Shown here in pieces: positions 39,702 through 49,317 of a stretch of 64,000 bases of DNA. How positions within the stretch are numbered: the first letter of the stretch is position 1; the number at the start of each line of letters is the position of its first letter. The stretch is from Pseudomonas beijingensis (lineage in GTDB: Bacteria > Pseudomonadota > Gammaproteobacteria > Pseudomonadales > Pseudomonadaceae). The DNA is taken from assembly GCF_030687295.1 (NCBI RefSeq), contig NZ_CP117425.1, forward strand, positions 744,001 to 808,000, given 5' to 3'. The notes under the pieces are model-generated. The model made no database searches. It was not told the origin of the DNA and saw only the letters and a list, made by a program, of their open reading frames with translations. The position numbers and the translations under genes are program-made.

Positions 39702-40348
39702 CAGACACCGCTTTCTCCCAGGCCGAACGCGAAGCGGTCTACCGCGCCATCGCCGAGCGCCGCGACATGCGCCATTTCAGCGGCGGTACTGTGGAACCGG
39801 CCCTGCTGCGTCGTCTGCTGGAAGCCGCGCACCAGGCGCCCAGCGTCGGCCTGATGCAACCGTGGCGATTCATCCGCATCAGCGACCGCGCCTTGCGTGG
39901 ACAGATCCGCGAACTGGTGGAGCAGGAGCGCATTCGCACCGCCGAGGCCCTGGGCGAGCGCAGTGATGAGTTCATGACACTCAAGGTCGAAGGCATCGAC
40001 GACTGCGCCGAGGTGCTGGTGGCGGCGTTGATGGAGGATCGCGAGCGATACATCTTCGGCCGCCGGACCTTGCCGGAAATGGACCTGGCCTCGCTGTCCT
40101 GCGCGATCCAGAATCTGTGGCTGGCCTCCCGCGTCGAAGGGTTGGGGATGGGCTGGGTGTCGTTGTTCGAACCCCTGGCCCTGGCCGATCTGCTGGGCCT
40201 GCCCGCCGGGGCCAAGCCGCTGGCGATCCTCTGCCTGGGCCCGGTCGAGGGCTTTTACCCGGCGCCGATGCTCGCCCTGGAAGGTTGGGCGCAACCGCGT
40301 CCGCTCCATGAACTGCTGTATGAAAACCGTTGGGGAGTGAGCCCATGA
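39698..40348 (+). CDS. bluB: 5,6-dimethylbenzimidazole synthase BluB
   Basis: 216-residue nitroreductase-fold flavoprotein. [42 protein letters not shown] is the FMN-binding start, and [14 protein letters not shown] lies near the isoalloxazine site. BluB cleaves reduced FMN with oxygen to form the lower ligand of cobalamin, so its presence implies aerobic synthesis of DMB. ATG overlaps the cobB stop; its ribosome site would lie inside the REP arm (GCGAAGCGGCC), so translation is probably coupled to cobB. Confidence 0.94.
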   Translation: MTDTAFSQAEREAVYRAIAERRDMRHFSGGTVEPALLRRLLEAAHQAPSVGLMQPWRFIRISDRALRGQIRELVEQERIRTAEALGERSDEFMTLKVEGIDDCAEVLVAALMEDRERYIFGRRTLPEMDLASLSCAIQNLWLASRVEGLGMGWVSLFEPLALADLLGLPAGAKPLAILCLGPVEGFYPAPMLALEGWAQPRPLHELLYENRWGVSP

Positions 40349-41253
40349 GTGTGGCGTTGCTCAGTGCCGCCGCGGTGGCGCTGGATGCGCTGTTGGGCGA
40401 GCCCCGGCGCTGGCATCCGCTGGTGGCGTTCGGTCGTTTCGCCGATCGCATCGAACAGCGCTTCAACGCCGGTGGGCGTGGCTGGCGCAGTCACGGGGTG
40501 ACAGCGTGGGTGATCGCGGTGGTGCCGTTGACCCTGCTGGCCACGGCCCTGTCCTGGGCGCCGATGGTGGGCTGGTTGGTGGAGATCCTGGCGTTGTACT
40601 GTGCCCTCGGCCTGCGCAGCCTCGGCGAGCATGTCGAGCCGGTGGCGCGGGCGCTGCGCAGCGGTGACCTGGAGCAGGCGCGCCAACGTGTCGGCTACCT
40701 GGTCAGTCGCGAGACGGCTGAACTGGATGAAACCGCCGTGGCCCGCGCCGCCACCGAGTCGGTGCTGGAAAACGGCAGCGACGCGGTGTTCGCCGCGTTG
40801 TTCTGGTTCGCCGTGGCCGGCGCGCCCGGTGTGGTGTTGTACCGCTTGAGCAATACCCTCGACGCCATGTGGGGCTACCGCAACGAGCGCTTCGAGCGCT
40901 TTGGCTGGGCGGCTGCGAAGATCGACGACGTGCTCAACTACATTCCGGCACGCCTGGTGGCGTTGACCTACGCGCTGCTCGGCAAAACCCGTCTGGCGCT
41001 CAAGTGCTGGCGCACCCAGGGCCCGACCTGGGACAGCCCCAACGCCGGGCCGGTGATGGCCGCCGGGGCCGGAGCGCTGGGTGTGGAGCTGGGCGGGGCG
41101 GCGGTTTACCACGGCGAACTGCACCAACGTCCGCCCTTGGGCGAAGGCGTGGCGGCGAGTGCCGATTCCATTGATCGCGGCTGGCAATTGGTCCAGCGCG
41201 GGGTATGGTTGTGGTTGCTGATTCTCTGCCTGGGAGCTGAGTTCTATGCTTGA
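40345..41253 (+). CDS. cbiB: adenosylcobinamide-phosphate synthase CbiB
   Basis: 302-residue membrane protein (called CobD in P. denitrificans). N-terminal [20 protein letters not shown] and the internal [48 protein letters not shown] and [39 protein letters not shown] are hallmarks. It links the aminopropanol phosphate to the corrin. About four to five membrane spans. ATG at 40345 overlaps the bluB TGA by 4 bases. Confidence 0.94.
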   Translation: MSVALLSAAAVALDALLGEPRRWHPLVAFGRFADRIEQRFNAGGRGWRSHGVTAWVIAVVPLTLLATALSWAPMVGWLVEILALYCALGLRSLGEHVEPVARALRSGDLEQARQRVGYLVSRETAELDETAVARAATESVLENGSDAVFAALFWFAVAGAPGVVLYRLSNTLDAMWGYRNERFERFGWAAAKIDDVLNYIPARLVALTYALLGKTRLALKCWRTQGPTWDSPNAGPVMAAGAGALGVELGGAAVYHGELHQRPPLGEGVAASADSIDRGWQLVQRGVWLWLLILCLGAEFYA

Positions 41254-42238
41254 GCACGGCGGACGCTTGCGCAATGCGGCCCGGCAATACGGCATTGCCG
41301 AGGCCGATTGGCTCGATTTGTCCAGCGGCCTCGCGCCTTGGCCGTTCGACGTTCCGGCCATTCCCCTGCGGGCCTGGGCGCGCCTGCCGGAAACCGATGA
41401 TGGATTGGAGCAGGCCGCCTGCGACTACTACGGTGCATTAGATGTGCTGCCGGTGGCCGGTTCGCAGATGGCCATCCAGCTGTTGCCGCGCCTGCGTCGC
41501 AGCGGCAAGGTCGGCGTCTTGTCGCCCTGTTATGCCGAGCACGCCGAAGCCTGGCGCCGCAGTGGCTATATCGTGCGCGAAGTACTGGAAGCGGAAGTGG
41601 ATTTCTTTCTCGACAGCCTCGACGTGTTGGTGGTGGTCAATCCGAACAACCCCACGGGCTTGAGCCTGGCGCCCGAGCGCTTGTTGGACTGGCATGCCCG
41701 CCTGGCCCAGCGCGGTGGCTGGCTGGTGGTGGATGAAGCCTTCATGGACGTCACGCCGGCGCTGAGCCTGGCGGCGCACACCCATCTGGTCGGGCTGATC
41801 GTGCTGCGTTCGTTCGGCAAGTTCTTTGGCCTCGCCGGGGTTCGCCTGGGCTTTGTCTTGGCCGAGCGCCGCTTGCTCAAGTTGCTCGCCGAACAAGTCG
41901 GGCCGTGGGTCGTCAGCGGGCCGACCCGGGTACTGGGCCAGGCCTGCCTGCTGGACAGCGCCGCCCACGCAGACCAGCGCCAACGCTGCCAAGCCACGAG
42001 CCAACGCCTGGCGCTGTTGCTTGAACGCCACGGTTTCAAGCCGCAGGGCGGCTGCGGATTGTTCCAATGGCTGGTCACCGAGCACGCCCAGGGGCTGCAC
42101 GATTTCATGGCCCAGCGCGGCATTCTCCTGCGCCTGTTCGTGAACACCAGCAGCCTGCGTTTCGGGCTGCCGGCCGACGACAGCGAATTCCTGCGCCTCG
42201 AACAGGCCTTCGAGGCCTACGCCAAGGACACCCAATGA
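41246..42238 (+). CDS. cobD: threonine-phosphate decarboxylase
   Basis: 330-residue PLP fold-type I enzyme (CobD in Salmonella, CobC in P. denitrificans). PLP lysine in [18 protein letters not shown]; Asn and Asp contacts in [11 protein letters not shown] and LVVDEAFMD. It provides (R)-1-amino-2-propanol phosphate for the nucleotide loop. Start ATG overlaps cbiB by 8 bases; stop overlaps cobQ by 4. Confidence 0.93.
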   Translation: MLEHGGRLRNAARQYGIAEADWLDLSSGLAPWPFDVPAIPLRAWARLPETDDGLEQAACDYYGALDVLPVAGSQMAIQLLPRLRRSGKVGVLSPCYAEHAEAWRRSGYIVREVLEAEVDFFLDSLDVLVVVNPNNPTGLSLAPERLLDWHARLAQRGGWLVVDEAFMDVTPALSLAAHTHLVGLIVLRSFGKFFGLAGVRLGFVLAERRLLKLLAEQVGPWVVSGPTRVLGQACLLDSAAHADQRQRCQATSQRLALLLERHGFKPQGGCGLFQWLVTEHAQGLHDFMAQRGILLRLFVNTSSLRFGLPADDSEFLRLEQAFEAYAKDTQ

Positions 42239-43686
42239 CCACAGTGATGGTGCAGGGCACCACGTCCGATGCCGGCAAAAGTACCCTGGTCACGGCTTTG
42301 TGCCGCTGGGTCCGGCGCCAGGGTGTGGGCGTGGTGCCGTTCAAGCCTCAGAACATGGCCCTCAACAGTGCCGTGACGGCCGACGGCGGCGAAATCGGTC
42401 GCGCCCAGGCGGTGCAGGCCCAGGCCGCCGGACTCGAGCCGCACACCGACATGAACCCGGTGCTGCTCAAGCCCAACAGCGACACCGGCGCCCAGGTGAT
42501 CATCCATGGCCGCGCCGTCACCACCATGAACGCCGTGGCTTATCACGATTACAAAGCCATCGCCATGCAAGCGGTGCTGGCCTCCCACGCGCGCTTGAGC
42601 GCGGCCTATCCGGTGGTCATGGTGGAAGGCGCTGGCTCGCCGGCCGAGATCAACCTGCGCGCCGGTGACATCGCCAACATGGGCTTTGCCGAGGCGGTGG
42701 ACTGCCCGGTGTTGCTGATCGCCGATATCAATCGCGGCGGGGTGTTCGCCCATCTGGTCGGCACGCTGGAGTTGCTTTCCCCCAGCGAACAGGCGCGGGT
42801 CAAAGGCTTCATCATCAACCGTTTTCGTGGCGACATCGCTTTGCTGCAACCGGGCCTGGACTGGTTGGAGGCGCGCACCGGCAAACCGGTGATCGGCGTA
42901 TTGCCCTACGTGATAGACCTGCACCTGGAAGCCGAGGATGGCCTCGATCAACGCCAGATCGACAAGGCCGAGCAAGTGCTGAAAGTGGTGGTGCCGGTCT
43001 TGCCGCGCATCAGCAACCACACCGATTTCGATCCGCTGCGCCTGCACCCGCAAGTCGACCTGCAATTCGTCGGCCCCGGCCAGCCCATCCCGCCGGCCGA
43101 CCTGATTATCCTGCCCGGCTCGAAAAGCGTGCGCAGCGACCTGGCCTACCTGCGCGCCAACGGTTGGGAGACGGCGATCCATCGTCACCTGCGCTACGGC
43201 GGCAAATTGCTGGGCATCTGCGGCGGTTTGCAGATGCTCGGCCAGCACGTCCATGACCCGTTGGGCCTGGAAGGCGCGGCCGGTTCCAGTGCCGGGCTGG
43301 GCCTGCTGGATTTTGAAACGACCCTGGAGCACGAGAAGCAATTGCGTAATGTGCGCGGGCGATTGGCCTTGGAAGCGGCCGAGGTCAGCGGTTACGAGAT
43401 CCACGCGGGAGTGACCAGCGGCCCGGCCCTGGAAAACGCCGCGGTGCACTTGGAAGACGGCCGTTGCGACGGTGCCCAGAGCCTCGACGGACAGGTGTTC
43501 GGCACCTACCTGCATGGGCTGTTCGAATCACCGGCGGCCAGTTGCGCGTTGTTGCGTTGGGCGGGGTTGCAGGAGGTGCAGGCGGTGGACTACCACGGCT
43601 TGCGCGAGCGGGACATCGAGCGGTTGGCGGATCTGGTGGAGCGGCATCTGGATACTGGATTGTTGCGTGAGCTCTGTGGGATCTAG
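42235..43686 (+). CDS. cobQ: cobyric acid synthase CobQ
   Basis: 483 residues. The N-terminal ATPase domain has [20 protein letters not shown] and [11 protein letters not shown]; the C-terminal glutaminase domain has Cys in [12 protein letters not shown] and His in [10 protein letters not shown]. It amidates the b, d, e and g carboxylates. ATG at 42235 is used although the frame is open back to 42067. The last codons (GAGCTCTGTGGG) are part of the repeated unit that follows, so the natural C-terminus may have been altered slightly by repeat insertion. Confidence 0.95.
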   Translation: MTTVMVQGTTSDAGKSTLVTALCRWVRRQGVGVVPFKPQNMALNSAVTADGGEIGRAQAVQAQAAGLEPHTDMNPVLLKPNSDTGAQVIIHGRAVTTMNAVAYHDYKAIAMQAVLASHARLSAAYPVVMVEGAGSPAEINLRAGDIANMGFAEAVDCPVLLIADINRGGVFAHLVGTLELLSPSEQARVKGFIINRFRGDIALLQPGLDWLEARTGKPVIGVLPYVIDLHLEAEDGLDQRQIDKAEQVLKVVVPVLPRISNHTDFDPLRLHPQVDLQFVGPGQPIPPADLIILPGSKSVRSDLAYLRANGWETAIHRHLRYGGKLLGICGGLQMLGQHVHDPLGLEGAAGSSAGLGLLDFETTLEHEKQLRNVRGRLALEAAEVSGYEIHAGVTSGPALENAAVHLEDGRCDGAQSLDGQVFGTYLHGLFESPAASCALLRWAGLQEVQAVDYHGLRERDIERLADLVERHLDTGLLRELCGI

Positions 43687-43865
43687 GGTAGCAGGGCCGG
43701 CCCCTTCGCGAGCAAGCTCGCTCCCACAGGGGATTTGTGTGCACAGCAGGCACGGTGTGGGCTCTGTGGGGGGTAGGGTAGCAGGGGCGGCCCCTTCGCG
43801 AGCAAGCTCGCTCCCACAGGGGATTTGTGTGCACAGCAGGCACGGTGTGGGCTCTGTGGGGGGTA
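43686..43865 (+). repeat. 90-bp tandem duplication containing a REP
   Basis: Copies 43686-43775 and 43776-43865 differ at one visible base (GGGCCGG versus GGGGCGG). A third diverged copy begins at 43866. Each carries one GCGAGCAAGCTCGCTCCCAC core. Confidence 0.92.
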
Positions 43866-44324
43866 GGGTAGCTGGGCTGGCCTTATCGCGAGCGGGCTCG
43901 CTCCCACATTGGATCTCTGATGACCACAGCATTCATGTACACCCTGGATCAACTGTGGGAGCGAGCCTGCTCGCGATGAGGCCGGCATCAACACCGCTAA
44001 TACAACGTAGCCAATGTCCCAGCATTGGATTTGCGGGGGCACATAAATCCCCTGTGGGAGCGCAATGCGGTTCATTTAAGAAAAATGATGGACCTGTGGC
44101 GAGGGAGCTTGCTCCCGCTCGGCTGCGAAGCAGTCGTAAACCGGCGGGAGCGGTGGTTTGATGCTCCGCATTTGGCAGGTTATGGGGCCGCTTCGCGGCC
44201 CAGCGGGAGCAAGCTCCCTCGCCACGGGTTTGTCGATTGCCTTAAGTGAACAGCATTACCTGTGGGAGCGAGCTTGCTCGCGATGGCGCCAGTCACCACA
44301 CCGCCAAATAAAAGGTAATGATCC
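43687..44324. repeat. REP array splitting the cob operon
   Basis: 638 bases without a gene. Two near-identical 90-bp units, a degenerate third REP (core GCGAGCGGGCTCGC, 43880-43915), an inverse REP (43952-43985), a broken one at about 44051, a long inverted repeat of the GAGGGAGCTTGCTCCC family (44092-44228), and a single REP (44260-44289). cobU starts 36 bases after the last. No terminator or promoter is obvious. Confidence 0.85.
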
Positions 44325-44846
44325 ATGCTGCAACTGATCCTCGGCGGCGCCCGCTCCGGCAAGAGTCGCTTGGCTGAAAAACTCGCGGCGGACACCGGCT
44401 TGCCAGTGACCTACATCGCCACCAGCCAACCCCTGGACGGCGAGATGAACCAGCGCATCGCCCAGCACCGCGCCCGACGGCCGGCCGAATGGACGCTGGT
44501 GGAGGAGCCCTTGGCCCTGGCCCGGGTGCTGCGGGAAAACGCCACCCACGGGCAATGCCTGCTGGTGGATTGCCTGACCCTGTGGCTGACCAACCTGCTG
44601 ATGCTCGACGATACCGAGCAACTGAACGCCGAACGCGAAGCGCTGCTGGACAGCCTGGCCGTGCTGCCCGGGGAGATCATTTTTGTCAGCAACGAGACCG
44701 GCATGGGTGTCGTGCCGCTGGGCGAGCTGACTCGCCGTTACGTCGATGAAGCCGGTTGGCTGCATCAAGCCTTGGCCGAACGTTGTCAGCGCGTCGTGCT
44801 GACCGTCGCGGGCCTGCCCCTGACTCTCAAAGGTACTGCGTTATGA
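44325..44846 (+). CDS. cobU: adenosylcobinamide kinase / guanylyltransferase CobU
   Basis: 173 residues (CobP in P. denitrificans). P-loop [12 protein letters not shown]; the guanylylated His lies in [25 protein letters not shown] and [11 protein letters not shown] are family motifs. It activates adenosylcobinamide as a GDP ester. Its start is close after the REP array with AAAGGTAATGATCC upstream. Overlaps cobT by 4 bases. Confidence 0.94.
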   Translation: MLQLILGGARSGKSRLAEKLAADTGLPVTYIATSQPLDGEMNQRIAQHRARRPAEWTLVEEPLALARVLRENATHGQCLLVDCLTLWLTNLLMLDDTEQLNAEREALLDSLAVLPGEIIFVSNETGMGVVPLGELTRRYVDEAGWLHQALAERCQRVVLTVAGLPLTLKGTAL

Positions 44847-45898
44847 ATCATCGCTGGTGGCTGGACCCGTGCAAGCCCGTCGATACCCACGCGCTGGAAA
44901 TGGCTGCGGCCCGTCAACAACAGCTGACCAAACCCGCCGGTTCGTTGGGCCGACTGGAATCGGTGGCGGTGCAACTGGCGGGCCTGCAAGGGCTGGTCAA
45001 ACCGAGCCTGGAACGGCTGTGGATCGCGATTTTCGCCGGTGACCATGGCGTGGTCGCCGAAGGCGTATCGGCCTATCCCCAAGCGGTCACCGGGCAGATG
45101 CTGCTCAACTTCGTCAGTGGCGGTGCAGCCATCAGCGTCCTGGCGCGGCAACTGGGCGCGTCCCTGGAAGTGGTCGACCTGGGCACCGTCACGCCATCGT
45201 TGGACCTGCCCGGTGTGCGGCATCTGAACCTCGGGCCGGGCACGGCGAATTTTGCCCAGGGCTCGGCCATGACGGTGAGCCAGGGCGAGCAGGCCTTGCA
45301 CGCCGGGCGCGACAGTGTGCTGCGCGCGGTCGCGGCTGGGACGCAATTGTTCATCGGCGGCGAGATGGGCATCGGCAACACCACCGCCGCCAGCGCCTTG
45401 GCCTGCGCCTTGCTCGAATGCCCGGTGGTGCATCTGGTGGGGCCGGGCACGGGGTTGGACGCCGCGGGTGTCAGCCACAAGACCCAGGTGATCCAACGGG
45501 CCCTGGCGTTGCACGCTGCCCAGGGCAACGACCCGTTGCAGACCCTGTTCAACCTTGGCGGTTTTGAAATCGCCGCGTTGGTCGGTGCGTACCTGGCCTG
45601 TGCCCAGCAGGGCGTCGCCGTGCTGGTGGATGGCTTCATCTGCAGCGTCGCGGCCCTGGTGGCCGTACGGCTCAATCCCGCGTGCCAGCCGTGGTTGCTG
45701 TTCGCCCATCGCGGCGCCGAACCGGGCCATCGCCATGTGCTGGAAACCCTCGGCGCCGAACCGCTGCTGGAGCTCGGCCTGCGCCTGGGTGAGGGCAGTG
45801 GCGCGGCGTTGGCGGTGCCACTGTTGCGCCTGGCCTGTGACCTTCACGGACAGATGGCGACGTTTGCCGAAGCGGCCGTGGCGGATCGCCCGGCATGA
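44843..45898 (+). CDS. cobT: nicotinate-nucleotide--DMB phosphoribosyltransferase CobT
   Basis: 351 residues. [10 protein letters not shown] binds phosphate; [35 protein letters not shown] and the near-terminal [18 protein letters not shown] (with the catalytic Glu) are hallmarks. It makes alpha-ribazole phosphate from the DMB supplied by BluB. Start at 44843 by overlap with cobU; the open frame upstream is inside cobU. Overlaps cobC by 4 bases. Confidence 0.95.
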   Translation: MNHRWWLDPCKPVDTHALEMAAARQQQLTKPAGSLGRLESVAVQLAGLQGLVKPSLERLWIAIFAGDHGVVAEGVSAYPQAVTGQMLLNFVSGGAAISVLARQLGASLEVVDLGTVTPSLDLPGVRHLNLGPGTANFAQGSAMTVSQGEQALHAGRDSVLRAVAAGTQLFIGGEMGIGNTTAASALACALLECPVVHLVGPGTGLDAAGVSHKTQVIQRALALHAAQGNDPLQTLFNLGGFEIAALVGAYLACAQQGVAVLVDGFICSVAALVAVRLNPACQPWLLFAHRGAEPGHRHVLETLGAEPLLELGLRLGEGSGAALAVPLLRLACDLHGQMATFAEAAVADRPA

Positions 45899-46470
45899 TC
45901 TTGCGCCTGGACCTGCTGCGTCACGGCGAAACCGAACTGGGCGGCGGCCTGCGCGGCAGCCTCGACGACGCCTTGACGACCAAGGGCTGGGAGCAGATGC
46001 ACACGGCTGTCGCTCAAGGCGGGCCCTGGGATCGCCTGGTCAGTTCACCGCTGCAGCGCTGCGCCCGTTTCGCCGAGCAACTCGGCGCCCGTCTCAACCT
46101 GCCAGTGCATTTGGACAAAGACCTGCAAGAGTTGCATTTTGGCGCCTGGGAAGGTCGCAGCGCGGCGGCACTGATGGATACCGACGCCGAGGCACTGGGC
46201 CGGTTCTGGGCTGACCCCTATGCCTTCACGCCCCCCGAAGGCGAGCCGGTGCTGGCGTTTTCCAGCCGCGTCCTGACGGCAATCGAACGCCTGCGCGCGG
46301 CCTATGCCGGTCAGCGGGTCTTGCTGGTCAGCCATGGCGGCGTGATGCGCCTGCTGCTGGCCCAGGCCCGCGGTCTGCCTCGGGAGCAGTTGCTCAATGT
46401 CGAAGTCGCTCATGGCGCGCTGTTTTCCCTTCAGGTGTCGTCCGGCTCCGTACTGGCAGAGGTTGGCTGA
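45895..46470 (+). CDS. cobC: alpha-ribazole phosphatase, histidine phosphatase family
   Basis: 191-residue phosphoglycerate-mutase-fold protein. Phospho-His in [11 protein letters not shown], second catalytic His in [12 protein letters not shown], Glu in [13 protein letters not shown]. Between cobT and cobS it most likely removes phosphate from alpha-ribazole phosphate or adenosylcobalamin phosphate. Two bases separate it from cobS. Confidence 0.9.
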   Translation: MILRLDLLRHGETELGGGLRGSLDDALTTKGWEQMHTAVAQGGPWDRLVSSPLQRCARFAEQLGARLNLPVHLDKDLQELHFGAWEGRSAAALMDTDAEALGRFWADPYAFTPPEGEPVLAFSSRVLTAIERLRAAYAGQRVLLVSHGGVMRLLLAQARGLPREQLLNVEVAHGALFSLQVSSGSVLAEVG

Positions 46471-46472
46471 AG

Positions 46473-47204
46473 ATGTTGCCCTTCTGGATCGCCCTGCAAT
46501 TTCTCAGCAGCCTGCCGGTGCGCCTGCCCGGCATGCCCGAGCCCGAGCAACTGGGTCGTTCATTGTTGTTCTACCCATTGGTGGGGCTGTTGTTCGGCGG
46601 CGTGCTGTGGTTGCTCAATGCACTGCTGTTGGGGGCGCCGCCGTTGCTGCACGCCGCCCTGTTGCTGACAGCGTGGGTGTTGCTCAGCGGCGGCCTGCAC
46701 CTCGACGGCCTGGCCGACAGCGCCGACGCCTGGCTGGGCGGCTTTGGCGACCGCGACCGCACGCTGCTGATCATGAAGGATCCGCGCAGTGGGCCCATCG
46801 CGGTGATCACTCTGGTGTTGGTGCTGCTGCTCAAATTCACCGCGTTGCTGGCGTTGATCGAACAGGGGCAAATGTTGGCCTTGATCATCGTGCCGGTGCT
46901 GGGGCGTGCGGCGTTGCTGGGCTTGTTCCTGACCACGCCTTACGTGCGGGCCGGCGGGTTGGGCCAGGCCCTTGCCGATCATCTGCCCCGGCGTGCAGCG
47001 TGGTGGGTGTTGTTGGTGTGCGCGCTGGGGGGCGTGCTGGTGGCGGGTTGGGCGGGTGTCTGTGCGTTGGCCGTGACCTTGGCGGTATTCGTCGGCTTGC
47101 GGCGGATGATGCTGCGCCGGCTCGGGGGCTGCACCGGGGATACGGCCGGGGCATTGCTGGAGTTGCTGGAGATGGCGGTGTTGGTGGGGTTGGGGTGGGT
47201 CTGA
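46473..47204 (+). CDS. cobS: adenosylcobinamide-GDP ribazoletransferase CobS
   Basis: 243-residue integral membrane enzyme for the last joining step. FLSSLPVRLP near the start; GGLHLDGLADSADAWLGG and DRTLLIMKDPRSGPIAV carry the Asp and basic catalytic motifs. Six or seven membrane spans. Last gene of the operon. About 75 bases beyond lies a transposase relic. Confidence 0.94.
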   Translation: MLPFWIALQFLSSLPVRLPGMPEPEQLGRSLLFYPLVGLLFGGVLWLLNALLLGAPPLLHAALLLTAWVLLSGGLHLDGLADSADAWLGGFGDRDRTLLIMKDPRSGPIAVITLVLVLLLKFTALLALIEQGQMLALIIVPVLGRAALLGLFLTTPYVRAGGLGQALADHLPRRAAWWVLLVCALGGVLVAGWAGVCALAVTLAVFVGLRRMMLRRLGGCTGDTAGALLELLEMAVLVGLGWV

Positions 47205-47280
47205 GTTGACGGGAACGCGATGGGGCCCGTTTCGCTCGGAAAATCCCAAGCTCTGGGCGCGGAGCTCCCAGGAGGAGTCG

Positions 47281-47382
47281 AACAATCAGCGCAACGGTAA
47301 AAGCGGCAAGACTGTTCTGACAGACGACGGTCCGCTTCGTCTGGAGATTCCCCGTAATCGCGATGGCAGCTTTGCGCCGGTT
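47281..47382 (+). pseudogene. IS256-family transposase relic
   Basis: A 34-codon stretch reads NNQRNGKSGKTVLTDDGPLR followed by LEIPRNRDGSFAPV, which matches the N-terminal region of IS256-type transposases (RNG...KT..TDDG...L..PRDR.GSFEP). Both sides are unrelated, and the catalytic DDE domain is absent. Confidence 0.8.
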
Positions 47383-47419
47383 TCGACCCCCGCTAAACAA
47401 AATGAACCTAGGTGGCCAG

Positions 47420-48154
47420 TCAAACCTTTAACCCACTCACCCGAGCAAACTCTATCAACCCACCGTCATGCCCAAGTCCCAACTTGTCCATGGCGGTGCG
47501 CTTCTGTCGGCTGATGGTTTTTTCACTGCGATTGAGCTGGGCCGCTATCTGCCTGCCCGACATCCCGCGCACGAACAACCTCACCACCTCCAGCTCCCGT
47601 TCGGAAAGACTCACCCGACTGGCGTCCGAGCTGGTGGCGGCCAAGGACTGTTCTTGCAAAAGTTCGAGGAACGCTGGGCATGCATACCGTCGCCCCAGGG
47701 TGACACCGAGGATGGCCTGTTTCAGTTCCGTCAAGGGACTGCGTTTATCAAACAAGCCGTTCACGCCGGTATTGAGCAAGGCCTGCAACACGGATGGATT
47801 GCGCAGCATGGTGATCACGATCAGGGGACAGGCACGGTAGTGGCGTTTCAAATAGCCCATCAGGGCCAGGCCGTCCGGGAACTGCCCATCCGGCATCGAA
47901 TAGTCGCTGATCACCAGGTCGCAGGGGGTACGCTCCAAGTGCTGGAGCAGTTCATCGGCGTTGCGGGCTTTGGCAACCACTGAAAATCCAGCCCCCGCCA
48001 GGACCATTTCGATACCCGTCAATACGACGGGGTGATCGTCGGCGAGGATGATGCGTATGGGGTTATCCGAAAGGGGCCTGTGCGACACTCGCGTATCGTC
48101 ACAGGTGCTGAGGCCGAAAATGTCGCGGTGTTCAGGCGTGTGGTTCAGATTCAT
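47420..48154 (-). CDS. NarL/RcsB-type response regulator
   Basis: 244 residues. An N-terminal extension (about 1-30) precedes a receiver (RIILADDHPVVLTGIEMVL; phosphoacceptor Asp in LVISDYSMPDG) and a LuxR HTH (SLSERELEVVRLFVRGMSG, recognition helix NRSEKTISRQKRTAM). The HTH closely resembles RcsB. No sensor kinase is adjacent, so it is an orphan here. Start at 48154 (MNLNHTPEHRD); an in-frame start 9 codons upstream is possible. Confidence 0.87.
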   Translation of the reverse strand: MNLNHTPEHRDIFGLSTCDDTRVSHRPLSDNPIRIILADDHPVVLTGIEMVLAGAGFSVVAKARNADELLQHLERTPCDLVISDYSMPDGQFPDGLALMGYLKRHYRACPLIVITMLRNPSVLQALLNTGVNGLFDKRSPLTELKQAILGVTLGRRYACPAFLELLQEQSLAATSSDASRVSLSERELEVVRLFVRGMSGRQIAAQLNRSEKTISRQKRTAMDKLGLGHDGGLIEFARVSGLKV

Positions 48155-48212
48155 TGCTGCCTCTACAGGGTCAAAGCACATCCCGACCGCTGCAGAGATG
48201 CCATCGGAGCGC

Positions 48213-48503
48213 TCAGATCAAGCCTCGTTCGCGCGCGATTTTCCCCGCGAGATGACGCGAACTGACGCCGAATTTTCGGCGAATGTTGTTGAAGTGATAA
48301 TTGACGTTGGCCTCGCTGCAATCGACGATGACGGCAATCTCCCACGAAGATTTGCCAGCCTCGCTCCACTGCAGGAATTCCTTCTCCCGCTTGGTGAGCC
48401 GGATCGCTTGAGCTGGGGTGTTCTCCGTGGAGTGGTAATGGCCCTGGTATGGCGCCGAACGTCCAGAAATCGCGGTGCTGTGATACATGACTGAAACTCC
48501 CAT
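48213..48503 (-). CDS. LuxR-type HTH-only regulator
   Basis: 96 residues. After a 30-residue polar leader comes a full LuxR DNA-binding domain: RLTKREKEFLQWSEAGKSSWE, then DCSEANVNYHFNNIRRKFGV and SSRHLAGKIARE. The KREKEFLQW / NVNYHFNNI pattern is that of quorum-sensing LuxR proteins (LasR/RhlR type) rather than response regulators, but no autoinducer domain is present. It may derive from a truncated LuxR solo. ATG at 48488 is an alternative start. Close to the orphan response regulator, same strand. Confidence 0.82.
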   Translation of the reverse strand: MGVSVMYHSTAISGRSAPYQGHYHSTENTPAQAIRLTKREKEFLQWSEAGKSSWEIAVIVDCSEANVNYHFNNIRRKFGVSSRHLAGKIARERGLI

Positions 48504-48860
48504 TCATCATCATTACTTGATGGCGTGGGGGTGGCGGAATCTTCCTACTTCTTGATGGCATGGTTCGCACGACCCGTCTTCAAGCCCATAGGCAGGGCTG
48601 AAACACGGTTTCGTTTATAGCTTGATTCAAAGCACCTGAAACCTGTCAGACATTACAGGTGGGGGACTCTAATGAGTAACGATTGAAAAGGCTGTCAGCC
48701 AAAGCGCCTGATTTTGTGGGATTTATTTCCTTCTGGTTGACGATTCCGTTTGTCCTGATCAAGCAAGAAACCAGGAGAAAGCGAGGCTTGGGGGCACATG
48801 ACCCAAGTGAAATCGCCATTTAAATTTGCATTCAGCCAACCCCGGGTATATACACGCACC
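48504..48860. other. promoter region between LuxR-like gene and marR
   Basis: 357 bases with no gene I can support. The left part is the promoter of the minus-strand LuxR-like gene; the right end holds the marR operator at 48844-48853. Confidence 0.5.
48844..48853 (+). promoter_or_regulatory. putative MarR operator upstream of marR
   Basis: GGGTATATAC seven bases before the marR start; the same sequence recurs as the palindrome GGGTATATACCC before the MFS gene. Binding just upstream of its own start would allow autorepression. Confidence 0.6.
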
Positions 48861-49265
48861 ATGCTTCCCTCCCAATGTTTGTGCATCAACCTGCGTCGTG
48901 CCGCCCGTGGCGTCAGCAGGTATTACGACGGCGCCCTCGACGGCTTCGGGATCAACGTTGCCCAGTATTCTTTACTGAACAACCTGGCGCGCCTGGACCA
49001 ACCGAGTATTTCCTCCCTGGCCGAGGCCATGGGCCTGGATCGCAGCACCCTGGGGCGCAACCTGCGGGTGCTGGAAGGCGAGGGGCTGGTGGCGTTGGCC
49101 GAGGGTGACGACTTGCGTAACCGTATCGTCGTGCTCACTGACGCGGGGCACGCCCGGTTGGCGGCAGCACTGCCGGCCTGGGAAGCGGCGCAGCAGAAAT
49201 TGATCGATAAGTTGGGTGCGGAGAAGCGCGCGACTTTGCTGGCTTTGCTGGATGAACTGGCGTGA
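48861..49265 (+). CDS. MarR-family transcriptional regulator
   Basis: 134 residues. Winged helix with recognition helix in SLAEAMGLDRSTLGRNLRVLEGEGLVAL and wing LRNRIVVLTDAGHARL. ATG at 48861 (MLPSQCLCINLRRAAR) is used; two Cys near the N-terminus might sense oxidants or thiol-reactive compounds. The MFS pump follows by 52 bases and shares its operator sequence, suggesting a repressor/efflux pair. Confidence 0.88.
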   Translation: MLPSQCLCINLRRAARGVSRYYDGALDGFGINVAQYSLLNNLARLDQPSISSLAEAMGLDRSTLGRNLRVLEGEGLVALAEGDDLRNRIVVLTDAGHARLAAALPAWEAAQQKLIDKLGAEKRATLLALLDELA

Positions 49266-49288
49266 AGCGGGTTCGTCCGATGATAAGT

Positions 49289-49300
49289 GGGTATATACCC
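49289..49300 (+). promoter_or_regulatory. putative MarR operator upstream of MFS gene
   Basis: Perfect 12-bp palindrome GGGTATATACCC between marR and the MFS transporter, 17 bases before the latter's start. Shares 10 bases with the site before marR. Confidence 0.65.
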
Positions 49301-49317
49301 GCGACTGGAGAACAAAA

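Noticed and set aside
43686..43990. Regularly spaced repeats resembling a CRISPR array
   Set aside because: The repeats are REP cores in a 90-bp tandem duplication; spacers are identical rather than unique, and no cas genes are present.
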